From: Synechococcus sp. CS-1332
Lineage (GTDB): Bacteria; Cyanobacteriota; Cyanobacteriia; PCC-6307; Cyanobiaceae
Assembly (NCBI RefSeq): GCF_025127995.1
Contig: NZ_JAHLYP010000050.1
Location: forward strand, 62,001-126,000
Direction of reading: 5' to 3'
DNA: 64,000 bases
Positions 1 to 8,809 of the stretch are shown piece by piece. The number at the start of each line of letters is the position of its first letter. Within the stretch, counting starts at the first letter, position 1. The notes under the pieces are model-generated. The model ran no database searches. It saw nothing but the letters and a program-made list of their open reading frames with translations, and had not been told where the DNA came from. Position numbers and translations under genes: made by a program.

Positions 1-2187
1 GCCCAGCACGTCGACTCCAGAGGCTTTGATCCGGCGACTGGCCTGGGGAGCGAGTTCACGACTCACTTTGCCCAGTCCCACAAGGAAGAGAATGCCATCC
101 AGCTTCTCCCCGAGAAGAATCGGATCTGCCAGCATCAGGCAGGGAGGTGCATCAACAACAATGATGTCGTAGCCAGGGAGGGCACGAATCTCTTCCATGA
201 CATCTTTACAACGACTGGAATTCAGCAGTTTGGCCGGATCGGGTGGCTTCGGACCGGCCGGCAACACATCCATGTTTTCAGCAACGGAGTGAATGAATTC
301 CGCTGGCTTTCGAGCCGATTCCGACAACAGGGTTGAAAGACCATCACCCTGTTCCACTCCCAGATATCTGGCCTGCATGGGCAGACGCATGTCGGAATCA
401 ACGACAAGCACCTTCAGGCCGAGATCAGCAAGCGTCCGGGCGAAGACAGCCACCGCAGTGGACTTTCCCTCCCCCTGGGTAGAGGACGTGATCCCCACCA
501 TGCGAATGCTGCTGTCGGCACGAAGCAGGCGGAAGGTGGTGAACAGGCTACGCAGGGACTCCTTGATGGCAAAGCGCTCGCTTGATGACATCTTTGAGAT
601 GCTGGTGGCGATGTCGACACCAGGCTCCAGAGGTAAATAGGGGATCAGACCCAGAACGGGAAGCTGGAGCTCCTTTTCCACCTCCATGGGAGTGTGGAAG
701 ACGTTGTCAGTTCGCTCTCTGAGAATGGCCGCACCAAGTCCCGCCAGGAGACCGATCATGATGGCCCTAAGCAGATTGCGCTGAATATTGGGCTCTACGG
801 GACTGCTGCCGAAGTCAGGGGGACCAATCACTTCCCAGGGGGAGATCGATCGCGCCATTTCCAGGCGATACCGTTCCCTCGCCTGAATGTAAGAGGAGTA
901 TTGCTCTCTGGCGATAGAAAGACGCTGGTTTATATTTTCAAATTCCGACATCTTCTGCGGATTGTTCCTGAAGTTCTCGCTGAGAAGCAGGACCTGGCGG
1001 TTGATCTCGTCCTGCTGGGCCACGTTGGAGAGCAGCCGGGCCTTGACGGCATCCGCGGCCTGGCGCTGGACCACAGGCAACAGCTGGTTGCGCCTCGCAA
1101 GCAGAGACTGCACGATCGGAGAGTTCTCCTTGTAGGTACCTTTTGCGGTGGCCAGTTCCTGCTCAAACTGGTTCAGCAGATCGAGGGGAGTGGCGGTGCC
1201 CCGGGCAGCCTCCGCACCGGAGGAGGCCCGGCCCGGAACGAGAACGCTGTTACGACCAAGCTGCTCGAGGGCCGTGGGAGCGCCACTCGGCGTGAACTGA
1301 AGCTTTCCTGTCTGAATCGACTTCAGTTGGCTGTCCAGCTGCACCTGCTCGTTTTGGAGGGTGCGCAGCTGATTGACGAGACTTTCGCGAGCACCCAGAA
1401 TCTGGCCTGCCGCAGCGGCAGGGTCGACGAAATTGTTCCTTTCGCGGAACTTGAGCATCTCTTGAGAGAGCCTCTGAACCCGGGCCTCGATCGCCGGGGC
1501 CTGTTCATCCAGGAACCGAACACCGGAATTCACAGCGGCTTGGCGCTGGGTGAGGGAGAAAGCGGTGTAATCCTTCGCAAGCTGGCGAAGAATCACCTTG
1601 CCTTTGGCGGGATCGGGCCAGCGCAGGGAAACATTCAGAACATTATCGACGCTTGCCGACTCCTGGCTGATGGACAGGTTGCTCTCAAGGGCTCGTAGCG
1701 GCACACCCTGGCGCTGGGCGACCGGCCCGAGCAGCAAGGGGCTGCGCATCAAGACGATCAGGCTGGGTACATCCGTCTTGATTTCGCTACGGGCAATTCT
1801 CTCCACCGATCCGCCGCCGCCACCACTGCCGGGATTGTCGAAGGGGTTGCTGATCTGCATCTGAAACCCCCCCTGATAAACGGGGGCAAAGATGCGTTGC
1901 CGCAGGGTGTTGATGGCCAGAACACCCGTCACAACAGCGAACGTGATCAGGAAGACGGACTGGCGACGCTTGACTGTCCGAACCAGGCCGCCAAGGCCCC
2001 CCGCACCTCCCTGACTTTCGCCCGTAGGGCTCAGAGGGCTCTGAAGCGACTGGTCGTAAGCGAAGTTCGGGCTTGCCCCCTGGCCAGTGGATGGGGGCAG
2101 AGACAGTGGGCGGGGCGTTCCACCCGGAAAGGTCTCAGGAGGAACACCCGTCGTTGTCACGTTATGAACTGCGGAGAAAGTTGACAC
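1..2187 (-). CDS. Wzc-like polysaccharide co-polymerase / tyrosine autokinase (C-terminus cut by window edge)
   Basis: Inner-membrane protein that controls chain length and export of an exopolysaccharide. The 729 visible residues start with a low-complexity cytoplasmic stretch, then a first membrane segment at about residues 60-84, a long periplasmic coiled-coil region of Wzz type, a second membrane segment near 465-482, and a BY-kinase domain. That domain has a Walker A motif (STQGEGKST, near residue 568), a Walker A' motif (VLVVDSDMR) and a Walker B-like IIVVDAPP. The start is taken as GTG at 2187, before STFSAVHN; no strong Shine-Dalgarno sequence is visible, so the start is uncertain. The end lies outside the window, so a C-terminal tyrosine cluster cannot be checked. 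It is divergent from the Wza-like gene at 2263, the usual partner. Confidence 0.93.
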   Translation of the reverse strand, partial: MSTFSAVHNVTTTGVPPETFPGGTPRPLSLPPSTGQGASPNFAYDQSLQSPLSPTGESQGGAGGLGGLVRTVKRRQSVFLITFAVVTGVLAINTLRQRIFAPVYQGGFQMQISNPFDNPGSGGGGGSVERIARSEIKTDVPSLIVLMRSPLLLGPVAQRQGVPLRALESNLSISQESASVDNVLNVSLRWPDPAKGKVILRQLAKDYTAFSLTQRQAAVNSGVRFLDEQAPAIEARVQRLSQEMLKFRERNNFVDPAAAAGQILGARESLVNQLRTLQNEQVQLDSQLKSIQTGKLQFTPSGAPTALEQLGRNSVLVPGRASSGAEAARGTATPLDLLNQFEQELATAKGTYKENSPIVQSLLARRNQLLPVVQRQAADAVKARLLSNVAQQDEINRQVLLLSENFRNNPQKMSEFENINQRLSIAREQYSSYIQARERYRLEMARSISPWEVIGPPDFGSSPVEPNIQRNLLRAIMIGLLAGLGAAILRERTDNVFHTPMEVEKELQLPVLGLIPYLPLEPGVDIATSISKMSSSERFAIKESLRSLFTTFRLLRADSSIRMVGITSSTQGEGKSTAVAVFARTLADLGLKVLVVDSDMRLPMQARYLGVEQGDGLSTLLSESARKPAEFIHSVAENMDVLPAGPKPPDPAKLLNSSRCKDVMEEIRALPGYDIIVVDAPPCLMLADPILLGEKLDGILFLVGLGKVSRELAPQASRRIKASGVDVLG

Positions 2188-2262
2188 GATGATAATGGCA
2201 ACACGAGAAGAATGCCCTCTTGACTCAGGCGTCTATGGTGGTATTCCGATTAATGTCCGTCG

Positions 2263-3501
2263 GTGGCTTCTCCTTTAAGAACATTTGTACGCCAAGTGCC
2301 CCTCGCTGCCGTGAAGCCTGCCGCAGCTGTAAGGGCCGACGGCGCTCAGCGGCTCGGCCGCAGGAGCAACCATCGCAAGCTTTCCGCCCTGTGTCTTCTG
2401 GGTCTCACCGGCGTGATGGCCCTTCCGACAAGCCTCAGAGCTGCTGAGCCACAGGGGACCACCCCCCGGACGCCGTGGCAGGGATCTGGTCCAGTCAGTG
2501 CTGTCCCCTCCCCTGGCCCCTCCTCCTCAGCACCGCTTCCCCTGTCGGTGACTGAGGTCTACAACGATCTTTACGTCCTCGGCCCAGGAGACGGGCTCCA
2601 ACTCATCTTCACCGACCCTTCCGCCGCCGCCATCGGTGGTCCGGTCGTGATCCTTCCCGATGGCACCTCCACCCTGTCACTGCTGGGATCGGTCCAGCTC
2701 ACGGGCCTGACCATCGGTCAGGCCACCCGTTGGCTGACCTCACTCTATTCAAAACAGTTGGTGCGGCCTGAGCTCATTCTCAGCCTCACCTCTCCCAGGC
2801 CCGTCAAGGTCACCATCATCGGCGAGGTGGGCCGCCCGGGTCTGTATCCGCTGGCCTCCTTTTCCACCCCCGTCTCCGCCATCCAGACGGCCGGTGGAGT
2901 CACCCTCAATGCCGACATCCGCAAGGTGCTGCTGCGGCGGCTGGCTGGGCCCGACGGCAGCCAGAAACAGACTGTCCTGGATCTGGCCCAAGTGTTCCAA
3001 GTGGGCAACCAGCGCCAGAACCCGATCCTTTTCGACGGGGACACGATTGTTATCGCCCGTACCGAGGAGCTGATCCCCGAGGAAATTCTTCAGATCGGAG
3101 CCTCGAACCTGGCCCCAGCCACCATCACCGTTTCGGTGATCGGTGAAGTCAGGAGCCCAGGCACCATCAGCCTGCCCGCCAACACCCCCTTGGCCGAAGC
3201 CATTTTCAGGGCCGGGGGCACGGAGAACTGGCGGGCCAACAAGAACGACATCGAGCTTGTTCGCCTCAATCGCAACGGGACCACCACCCGAGAAGTGTTC
3301 AGCTACAGGGACGGGATCGGCGTCTCCAAGGGGCTGAATCCCCCCCTGCGGGACAGGGACACGATCATCGTGAACCGCACCTTCTACGCCGAGGCTCTCG
3401 ACGTCATCAATCAGGTCATCGTCCCCCTCAGTCAGGCGGCAAGCTCCTATTATTTCTTCCGAGATACTTTCAACGGCAACCGAAACAACAACTTCCGCTG
3501 A
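2263..3501 (+). CDS. Wza/GumB-type polysaccharide export protein (SLBB domains)
   Basis: Periplasmic/outer-membrane component of a capsule or exopolysaccharide exporter, 412 residues. After a basic N-terminus and a hydrophobic stretch (LCLLGLTGVMALP, about residues 43-55) that looks like a signal peptide, a Poly_export domain follows (YVLGPGDGLQLIF, ILPDGTSTL at about 105-190). Two SLBB-like domains come next (VTIIGEVGRPGLYPL and VSVIGEVRSPGTISL), each with the typical GEV.xPG core. The GTG start at 2263 includes the basic n-region; an internal ATG just before the hydrophobic core would remove it. No lipobox cysteine is obvious. It is divergent from the Wzc-like gene and followed by two genes that probably serve the same export route. 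Confidence 0.93.
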   Translation: MASPLRTFVRQVPLAAVKPAAAVRADGAQRLGRRSNHRKLSALCLLGLTGVMALPTSLRAAEPQGTTPRTPWQGSGPVSAVPSPGPSSSAPLPLSVTEVYNDLYVLGPGDGLQLIFTDPSAAAIGGPVVILPDGTSTLSLLGSVQLTGLTIGQATRWLTSLYSKQLVRPELILSLTSPRPVKVTIIGEVGRPGLYPLASFSTPVSAIQTAGGVTLNADIRKVLLRRLAGPDGSQKQTVLDLAQVFQVGNQRQNPILFDGDTIVIARTEELIPEEILQIGASNLAPATITVSVIGEVRSPGTISLPANTPLAEAIFRAGGTENWRANKNDIELVRLNRNGTTTREVFSYRDGIGVSKGLNPPLRDRDTIIVNRTFYAEALDVINQVIVPLSQAASSYYFFRDTFNGNRNNNFR

Positions 3502-3553
3502 CATCCGCTTCATAGCCACCCGCCTCTACTGACAGCCGCTTCTTCCGACAGCC

Positions 3554-4645
3554 ATGAACCGCGAACCCACCATCAGCCCCAAAGCCATCGCCTGGGCTCT
3601 GTTGAGCCAGTCCATCTGGCTGCCGTTGCTGGCCATCGATGCCCACGACCGCTGGCAGGCCAATGTCAAGGACATGGCCATCCCCCAGCCCGCCGATCCC
3701 AAGGGGTCAGATGAGGCGATCGCCTCCCTGCCTGAGCCTGCTGATAAAAGAACCGAGGCGAGCTCCCACGCTGACGCGAGCTCCCCTTCCCCACTCGACG
3801 ATCTTGGTGTCACCACCGGCCATGTGCTCAGTTCGGCCTCCGAGAAGATCGGCTCACTCTTGGATGCACCACTCTCCCGCAGTCTCGACCTGAGCGGACC
3901 CTCCAACTCCTCCCGTGCCAGGCCCGATCCAGGCAGGCGCCCCGCCGTCGCACTCAAGACCGCAAGCCCAGTGACCACCGCCAAGGCTCGCCCCACCACG
4001 GCGTCCTTCCGCATGGAGGGTCCGTCCCTCGGCACCACAGGCTTGGGCAGTGCCAAAACCCTGCTGCAGCGGAATTTCTCCAACTCCGAACTACTCGGTG
4101 GTGTGCTCACGATCCAAGATCTTGGTGCACCCTCCATGCCTCCGGTGGCAAGGGCAGAGAGAGCCCGATGGGCCAGCAGCGGAGATCCGATGGCCCCCCT
4201 GCCCCAGAGCCTGCGGGAACCGATGCGCCAGGCCATCCGAACCCTCCCAGCCCCCACCCCTTCCAAGACGGCCAAACTCCAGCAGGGCCGTGTGATCTAT
4301 GTGCCCTCCACCAGGGTCAGCAAACCCACCCAGGTGCCCCTCGCCGTACAAGCGGACGGCACAGTGGATGTCCTGAGCCAACCCGACGATCCTGCGGTGA
4401 TTGAGGACATCAAGGAGTGGTCGAGCCGCCAACCGGCCCAGGCCCCCGGAACGGTCACACCGACCGTCGTGAACCTGCAGCCGATTCCTGCAGAGGTCAA
4501 GTCCGCCCCTGCTCCTGCAAAGGTCTCACCTGTAGCAAGTGCTCCCATCGCACCGCCGCCGGTTCCAGCGGCAGCCAGCGTGGTCCCAGCAGCGGAAGCA
4601 CCATCGCCTTCCGGAGCCGGTAGTTCCATGGTGTCTCCCCAGTGA
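3554..4645 (+). CDS. Pro/Ala/Ser-rich membrane-anchored protein of the exopolysaccharide export locus
   Basis: No recognised domain. The 363-residue protein has a short N-terminal hydrophobic segment (AIAWALLSQSIWLPLLAI, about residues 11-28) and then a long low-complexity region rich in Pro, Ala, Ser and Thr; the last 80 residues are dominated by PAPA/PVPA runs. This layout (one anchor, then an extended periplasmic linker) resembles TonB-like or periplasm-spanning proteins, but no TonB C-terminal domain is visible. It lies 52 bases after the Wza-like gene, and its stop overlaps the GTG start of the beta-barrel gene by 4 bases, so the two are probably made together. A function in polysaccharide export is inferred from context only. 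Confidence 0.72.
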   Translation: MNREPTISPKAIAWALLSQSIWLPLLAIDAHDRWQANVKDMAIPQPADPKGSDEAIASLPEPADKRTEASSHADASSPSPLDDLGVTTGHVLSSASEKIGSLLDAPLSRSLDLSGPSNSSRARPDPGRRPAVALKTASPVTTAKARPTTASFRMEGPSLGTTGLGSAKTLLQRNFSNSELLGGVLTIQDLGAPSMPPVARAERARWASSGDPMAPLPQSLREPMRQAIRTLPAPTPSKTAKLQQGRVIYVPSTRVSKPTQVPLAVQADGTVDVLSQPDDPAVIEDIKEWSSRQPAQAPGTVTPTVVNLQPIPAEVKSAPAPAKVSPVASAPIAPPPVPAAASVVPAAEAPSPSGAGSSMVSPQ

Positions 4646-5316
4646 GGCGGCCAAGGCTCCACTGCCGCTGCCTTTCCCTGATCGGCCTGGCCTGTCTGAC
4701 CCTGGGCGCTGACCCTGTCAGGGCCCAGGCGCTTCCGGCTGGCCCCGCCCCCTGGGTCCCCATTGCTCCAGAAGCCGCTGCCGCCGGTTGGGAACCCGTG
4801 AGCGACGCCGCCACTCTGCCGGCGGATTATTTGCCACCGCCCGCCAATCGCAACCCAACCGAACTGGCGATCGTGCCGCGCCAAGGCAAGCCCATCGAAA
4901 ATGTGGGCATCTACGGCATTGGTGGAGGCGTCAACTTCGGCAATGATCTACCTAACAGCGGTGTGTTCACAGGCAGGGTGGGTTACAAATTGAACGAGAC
5001 CCTCGCCGTCTCCCTGCGTCCCAGCTTGATCTTCGGCAACCGAGATCTCCTGGGCAGGTACAACGGCGAGACATCTTTCCAATTGCCTCTTACCCTCGAC
5101 CTCTTCCGTCGCTCGGTGGTGTCCCCCTATCTTGGTGGTGGCATCGCCACCAACACGTATTCCACCGGTGAGACCAACGCCATGCTCACCGGGGGTGTCG
5201 ATCTCAATATCACTGAGAATGTGACCCTGGGCTTCAACGTCAACTACATCTTTCTGCCCGATGGCGTTACCTTTGACGCCCTGCAGGCCATGACCCTGCT
5301 TTACGTAAAGTTCTGA
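4642..5316 (+). CDS. Small outer-membrane beta-barrel protein
   Basis: 224 residues, starting at the GTG that overlaps the previous stop (GTGA). An N-terminal signal peptide is clear (CLSLIGLACLTLGADPVRA, ending near residue 28). The rest, from about residue 80, shows alternating polar/hydrophobic strands with aromatic ends (YGIGGGVNFG, GRVGYKLNETLAVSL, YLGGGIATNTY, GFNVNYIF) and finishes with a C-terminal aromatic residue (LLYVKF), as expected for outer-membrane barrels recognised by the BAM complex. The length suggests an OmpA/OmpW-like eight-stranded barrel. Its place after wzc/wza-type genes suggests an outer-membrane partner for polysaccharide secretion; this is inference. Confidence 0.78.
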   Translation: MRRPRLHCRCLSLIGLACLTLGADPVRAQALPAGPAPWVPIAPEAAAAGWEPVSDAATLPADYLPPPANRNPTELAIVPRQGKPIENVGIYGIGGGVNFGNDLPNSGVFTGRVGYKLNETLAVSLRPSLIFGNRDLLGRYNGETSFQLPLTLDLFRRSVVSPYLGGGIATNTYSTGETNAMLTGGVDLNITENVTLGFNVNYIFLPDGVTFDALQAMTLLYVKF

Positions 5317-5335
5317 GCCCAGGCCGGATTCAGCC

Positions 5336-5911
5336 TCAGTCAGCCACCGCATCAATCGCCATGGCGATGGTTTGGCGCTGTTCGGCGTCGTACCCCCAAC
5401 GATCTAGGAAGGCCCTGTCCTCCACCAGCTCCTCCTGATCTCCCCCCTGCTCCTTTGCTGCCGCCAGCAGGGTTTCCAACCGTTGCTTCACGGCCATGGG
5501 CTCCAGGTGCCGCAGCAGTTCCGTGCTGCGGCGCTGCACCCGCTCCGAACCGGCCTGGTGCTCAAGGTCCCCGGCGCGCTGGTGGTGCAGGGTCATGGCT
5601 GTGCTCATGGCCAGATTGCGGGCGGTGAGATCCACCACTCCCTCCCCGGCCTGGCGCAGGGCGGCCACCAGGGCTTCAGGCAGGCGGTCGAGCAACGGAG
5701 CCTCGCCGGTGAGGCTCACCACGAAGAATCCGCGGGCGCCATCCCGGCTGGCCACCAGCTCTCCCACCCGATCAGCCAGCACCTCGTCGCTGAGTTCCCC
5801 GGCCTCCCAGAGGCCGATCCACTGGGCGGCGATGTCCATCGCCTGGGGAAAGCTTGGCGCCAGTGGGGTTTCGGTTCCCGCGGTCTCGTTCAGGGGAGCG
5901 GCATCGGTCAT
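5336..5911 (-). CDS. Conserved hypothetical protein, mostly helical, divergent from era
   Basis: 191 residues starting at ATG 5911 (MTDAAPLNE). An in-frame extension upstream would run into era and was not used. The protein has no signal peptide or membrane segment and is rich in Glu, Ala, Leu and Arg. Recognisable stretches are QWIGLWEAGELSDEVLADRVGEL and a C-terminal RWGYDAEQRQTIAMAIDAVA; a soluble helical protein is expected. Codon use matches its neighbours. I do not recognise a family. It shares a 46-base divergent intergenic region with era and ends 19 bases from the convergent barrel gene. Confidence 0.75.
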   Translation of the reverse strand: MTDAAPLNETAGTETPLAPSFPQAMDIAAQWIGLWEAGELSDEVLADRVGELVASRDGARGFFVVSLTGEAPLLDRLPEALVAALRQAGEGVVDLTARNLAMSTAMTLHHQRAGDLEHQAGSERVQRRSTELLRHLEPMAVKQRLETLLAAAKEQGGDQEELVEDRAFLDRWGYDAEQRQTIAMAIDAVAD

Positions 5912-5957
5912 GGCAAAAGGCGGGCGGCGGAGCCCATGAACTGGCAGTGTTGAGGCT

Positions 5958-6947
5958 ATGGACCCGAGCACCCCGACCGCCAGCCCCGGCGATGCCCAGC
6001 CCAACGACGACAGCAGCGAAGGGGCTCCCTTCCGCTCCGGCTTCGTGGCCCTGATCGGACGGCCCAATGTGGGCAAGTCCACCCTGCTCAATCAGCTGGT
6101 GGGCCAGAAGGTGGCGATCACCTCCCCCGTGGCCCAGACCACCCGCAATCGGCTGCGCGCCATCCTCACCACCCCGGCGGCCCAGCTGATCCTGCTGGAC
6201 ACCCCTGGCATCCACAAACCACATCACCTGCTGGGGGAGCGTCTGGTGCAGAGCGCCCGAGGAGCGATCGGCGAGGTGGATGTGGTGTTGCTGCTGGTGG
6301 ATGCCAGCCAGCCCGCGGGGCGCGGCGACGGCTTCATCATCGACCTGCTGCGCCACTGCCGGGTTCCGGTGCACGTGGCCCTCAACAAGAGCGACCGGGT
6401 GGGGGCCGATGCGGAGGATCTGGCCGCCACCTATCGGGAGATGCTCGCCGCGGCAGACGATCGCCCCGTCGCCTGGCCCCTGCACCCCTGCAGCGCCCTC
6501 AACGGTGACGGCTGCCAGGCCCTGGTGCAGGCCCTGGCGGCCGACCTGCCGCCGGGACCGCTGCTCTACCCGGCCGACACGGTCAGTGACCAGCCGGAGC
6601 AGTTGCTGCTGGCGGAGCTGATTCGTGAACAGGTGCTGACCCTCACCCGGGAGGAGGTGCCCCACTCGGTAGCGGTGCGGATCGAGCGGATCGTGGAGGA
6701 CGAGGGCAAGGTCAAAGGCAAGGAACGCACCGCCGTGCTCGCCACGGTGCTGGTGGAGCGCAGCAGCCAGAAGGGGATCCTGATCGGCAAGGGCGGTCAG
6801 ATGCTCAAGGCCATCGGCCAGGGGGCCCGGCTGCAGATGCAGAAGGTCTTTGACGGCCCGGTGTACCTGGAACTGTTCGTCAAGGTGGTGCCGAACTGGC
6901 GCAGCCATCCGGGCCGGCTGGCGGAGCTGGGCTACCGGGGCGACTGA
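5958..6947 (+). CDS. era: GTPase Era, 16S rRNA maturation / 30S assembly
   Basis: Ras-like GTPase that binds the 3' end of 16S rRNA and checks 30S subunit assembly. G1 is GRPNVGKST (about residues 34-42), G3 is DTPGIH, G4 is NKSD, and the C-terminal KH domain has the GKGGQMLKAIG signature near residue 275. At 329 residues it is slightly longer than the roughly 300 usual, because of a 28-residue acidic/Pro-rich N-terminal extension before the G domain. It is the first gene of a co-directional run with the bilin lyase, trmD and ispF. Confidence 0.97.
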   Translation: MDPSTPTASPGDAQPNDDSSEGAPFRSGFVALIGRPNVGKSTLLNQLVGQKVAITSPVAQTTRNRLRAILTTPAAQLILLDTPGIHKPHHLLGERLVQSARGAIGEVDVVLLLVDASQPAGRGDGFIIDLLRHCRVPVHVALNKSDRVGADAEDLAATYREMLAAADDRPVAWPLHPCSALNGDGCQALVQALAADLPPGPLLYPADTVSDQPEQLLLAELIREQVLTLTREEVPHSVAVRIERIVEDEGKVKGKERTAVLATVLVERSSQKGILIGKGGQMLKAIGQGARLQMQKVFDGPVYLELFVKVVPNWRSHPGRLAELGYRGD

Positions 6948-7033
6948 GCGCGCCGGCGAACCGCGCGCTCCAGCTGGGGGTTTGCGAAGATCCCAACCGG
7001 GTCCACCGGCCCCGATCTCCCGACGCCCCCGCC

Positions 7034-7567
7034 GTGACCAGCGCGACCGAGCCTCCCACCGCAGCGATGATCGCTCCTTTCCCCCCTGAGACGATTGCGG
7101 GCTTTCTGGCCTTCTGCGCCGGGGACTGGCTCTCCCTGCGCAGTCGCTTCAGCCTGGAGGAGGCCAGCGCCGAAGCCCGGCAGGCCGAGCAGGAGGAGGT
7201 CAGCTGGCACAGTTCCGAGCGCGGTGAACTGCAGGTGACCTACCTGGCGCCGGAAGGGGATGGCGAACCGGGGGGGCTGGAGATCACCCCGCCCAGCGGC
7301 GGCAGTCACCGGCTGCTGTTCCTCCCCGACGGAGGCTTCCAGGGCCATGCCCCTGATGGAGCCGTCAGCACGGGCCGCTGGCAGCTCTGGCCGGATGGCA
7401 GCCTGGAGCTGACCAGCGAGCGGGCCGGTACCTCAGTGCAGGAACGGATCTGGTTCACCAAGGCGAATCTGCGCCTGCGCAGCAGCGTGGAGCACCACCC
7501 CGACGGCCGCCCGGGCCGGGCCAGCTTCAGCTCCGAGATCCGGCGGGTCAGCCGACCCGCCAGCTGA
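7034..7567 (+). CDS. CpcS/CpeS-family phycobiliprotein chromophore lyase
   Basis: The best family match by eye is the CpcS/CpeS S-type bilin lyases, which attach phycocyanobilin or phycoerythrobilin to conserved cysteines of phycobiliproteins as lipocalin-like chaperones. Evidence: the N-terminal FCAGDWLSLRSRF corresponds to the family's SAGKW..QRT region, and the C-terminal half carries the typical ERIWFTKANLRLRSSV and ASFSSEIRRV stretches. Length (177) is normal. Differences: the acidic AEARQAEQEEVSW region is more divergent than in canonical CpcS, so a CpcU-like partner or another subgroup is possible; I give no symbol. It is 86 bases after era and 7 before trmD. Confidence 0.82.
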   Translation: MTSATEPPTAAMIAPFPPETIAGFLAFCAGDWLSLRSRFSLEEASAEARQAEQEEVSWHSSERGELQVTYLAPEGDGEPGGLEITPPSGGSHRLLFLPDGGFQGHAPDGAVSTGRWQLWPDGSLELTSERAGTSVQERIWFTKANLRLRSSVEHHPDGRPGRASFSSEIRRVSRPAS

Positions 7568-7574
7568 TCCCACC

Positions 7575-8270
7575 ATGCGTTTCGATGTGGTCAGCCTGGT
7601 GCCAGACGCCTTCACACCCCTTCTGGGGCTGGGGGTGATCGGCCGGGCCTTCGCGGCCGGCATCGCCGAGGTCCACACCCACAACCCGCGCGACCACGCC
7701 ACGGATCGCTATCGCAAAGTGGACGACGTGCCCTATGGCGGCGGGGCCGGCATGGTGCTGAAGCCCGAGCCTGTCTACGCCGCCTTCGAGGCGATTCCGG
7801 TGTTGCCGCGTCGCCGCGTGCTGCTGATGAGCCCCCAGGGCCAGCCGCTCCACCAGCGCGACCTGCGTCGCTGGGCCACCGCGTACGACCAGCTGGTGCT
7901 GCTCTGCGGCCACTACGAGGGCTTCGATGAACGCATTCGGCCCCTGGCGGACGAGGAGGTGTCCCTGGGTGACTTCGTGCTCACCGGTGGCGAACTGCCC
8001 GCCCTGGTGGTCATCAGCGGCGTGGTCCGGCTGTTGCCGGGCACCGTGGGATCGCCGGACTGCCTGGAAGCGGAAAGCCACAGCAGCCTGCTGCTCGAGC
8101 ACCCGCACTACACCCGGCCGGCGGAGTTCCGCGGTATGGCAGTGCCGGAGGTGCTGCGCAGCGGCGACCATGGCGCCATCGCCCGCTGGCGCCAGGAGCA
8201 GCAGGTGGCCCGCACCCGCGAGCGGCGCGCCGACCTGCTGGCTCTTTGGCAGGCGGAGCAGAACCCCTGA
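7575..8270 (+). CDS. trmD: tRNA (guanine-37-N1)-methyltransferase TrmD
   Basis: SPOUT-class enzyme that makes m1G37 next to the anticodon and so prevents +1 frameshifting. 231 residues, the normal length. Typical motifs: [13 protein letters not shown] at the N-terminus, [32 protein letters not shown] and the knot region [16 protein letters not shown], followed by [24 protein letters not shown]. It starts 7 bases after the bilin lyase stop, in the same operon-like run. Confidence 0.98.
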   Translation: MRFDVVSLVPDAFTPLLGLGVIGRAFAAGIAEVHTHNPRDHATDRYRKVDDVPYGGGAGMVLKPEPVYAAFEAIPVLPRRRVLLMSPQGQPLHQRDLRRWATAYDQLVLLCGHYEGFDERIRPLADEEVSLGDFVLTGGELPALVVISGVVRLLPGTVGSPDCLEAESHSSLLLEHPHYTRPAEFRGMAVPEVLRSGDHGAIARWRQEQQVARTRERRADLLALWQAEQNP

Positions 8271-8323
8271 CGCCCGCTCTCACCCCCAGACCGGCCAAAC
8301 TGAATCCGCCCCAACCGCCCCCC

Positions 8324-8809
8324 ATGCAGCTGCGCATCGGCAACGGCTACGACATCCACCGGCTTGAGCCCGGTCGGCCCCTGATCCTGGGTGGCGTGCG
8401 TCTGGAGCACCCGGACGGCCTGGGGCTGGCGGGTCACAGTGACGCCGACGTGCTGGTCCACGCCCTGATGGATGCCCTGCTGGGGGCCCTCAGCCTGGGG
8501 GACATCGGCACCCACTTCCCACCGGAGGACGAGCGCTGGCGCGGGGCCGACAGCCTGGTGCTGCTTGAGAAGGTGATGGAGCTGGTGGCGGAACGGGGCT
8601 GGCAGGTGCTCAACGTCGACACGGTGGTGGTGGCGGAGCGCCCCCGCCTCAAACTCCACATCGCCGCCATGCGGCAGGCCATCGCCGAGCGCCTGGGCCT
8701 GGCTCCCGAGCAAGTGGGCGTCAAGGCGACCACCAATGAGGGGCTCGGGCCCACAGGCCGGGAGGAGGGCATCGCCTGCCATGCCGTGGCCTTGCTGCAC
8801 CAGCCATGA
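8324..8809 (+). CDS. ispF: 2-C-methyl-D-erythritol 2,4-cyclodiphosphate synthase IspF
   Basis: MEP-pathway enzyme converting CDP-ME 2-phosphate to MEcPP, with loss of CMP, for isoprenoid (carotenoid, phytol, quinone) synthesis. 161 residues from ATG 8324 ([14 protein letters not shown]); the longer frame from 8246 adds a Pro-rich non-conserved tail overlapping trmD and was rejected. Metal-binding DIH and the [18 protein letters not shown] motif are present, as are GDIGTHFPP and the C-terminal [17 protein letters not shown]. Its stop overlaps the next start by 4 bases (ATGA). Confidence 0.98.
   Translation: MQLRIGNGYDIHRLEPGRPLILGGVRLEHPDGLGLAGHSDADVLVHALMDALLGALSLGDIGTHFPPEDERWRGADSLVLLEKVMELVAERGWQVLNVDTVVVAERPRLKLHIAAMRQAIAERLGLAPEQVGVKATTNEGLGPTGREEGIACHAVALLHQP

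Noticed and set aside
694-1698. Plus-strand frame of 334 codons
   Set aside because: It is antisense to the Wzc-like gene, whose domains are unmistakable on the minus strand; GC-rich DNA often leaves opposite frames open.
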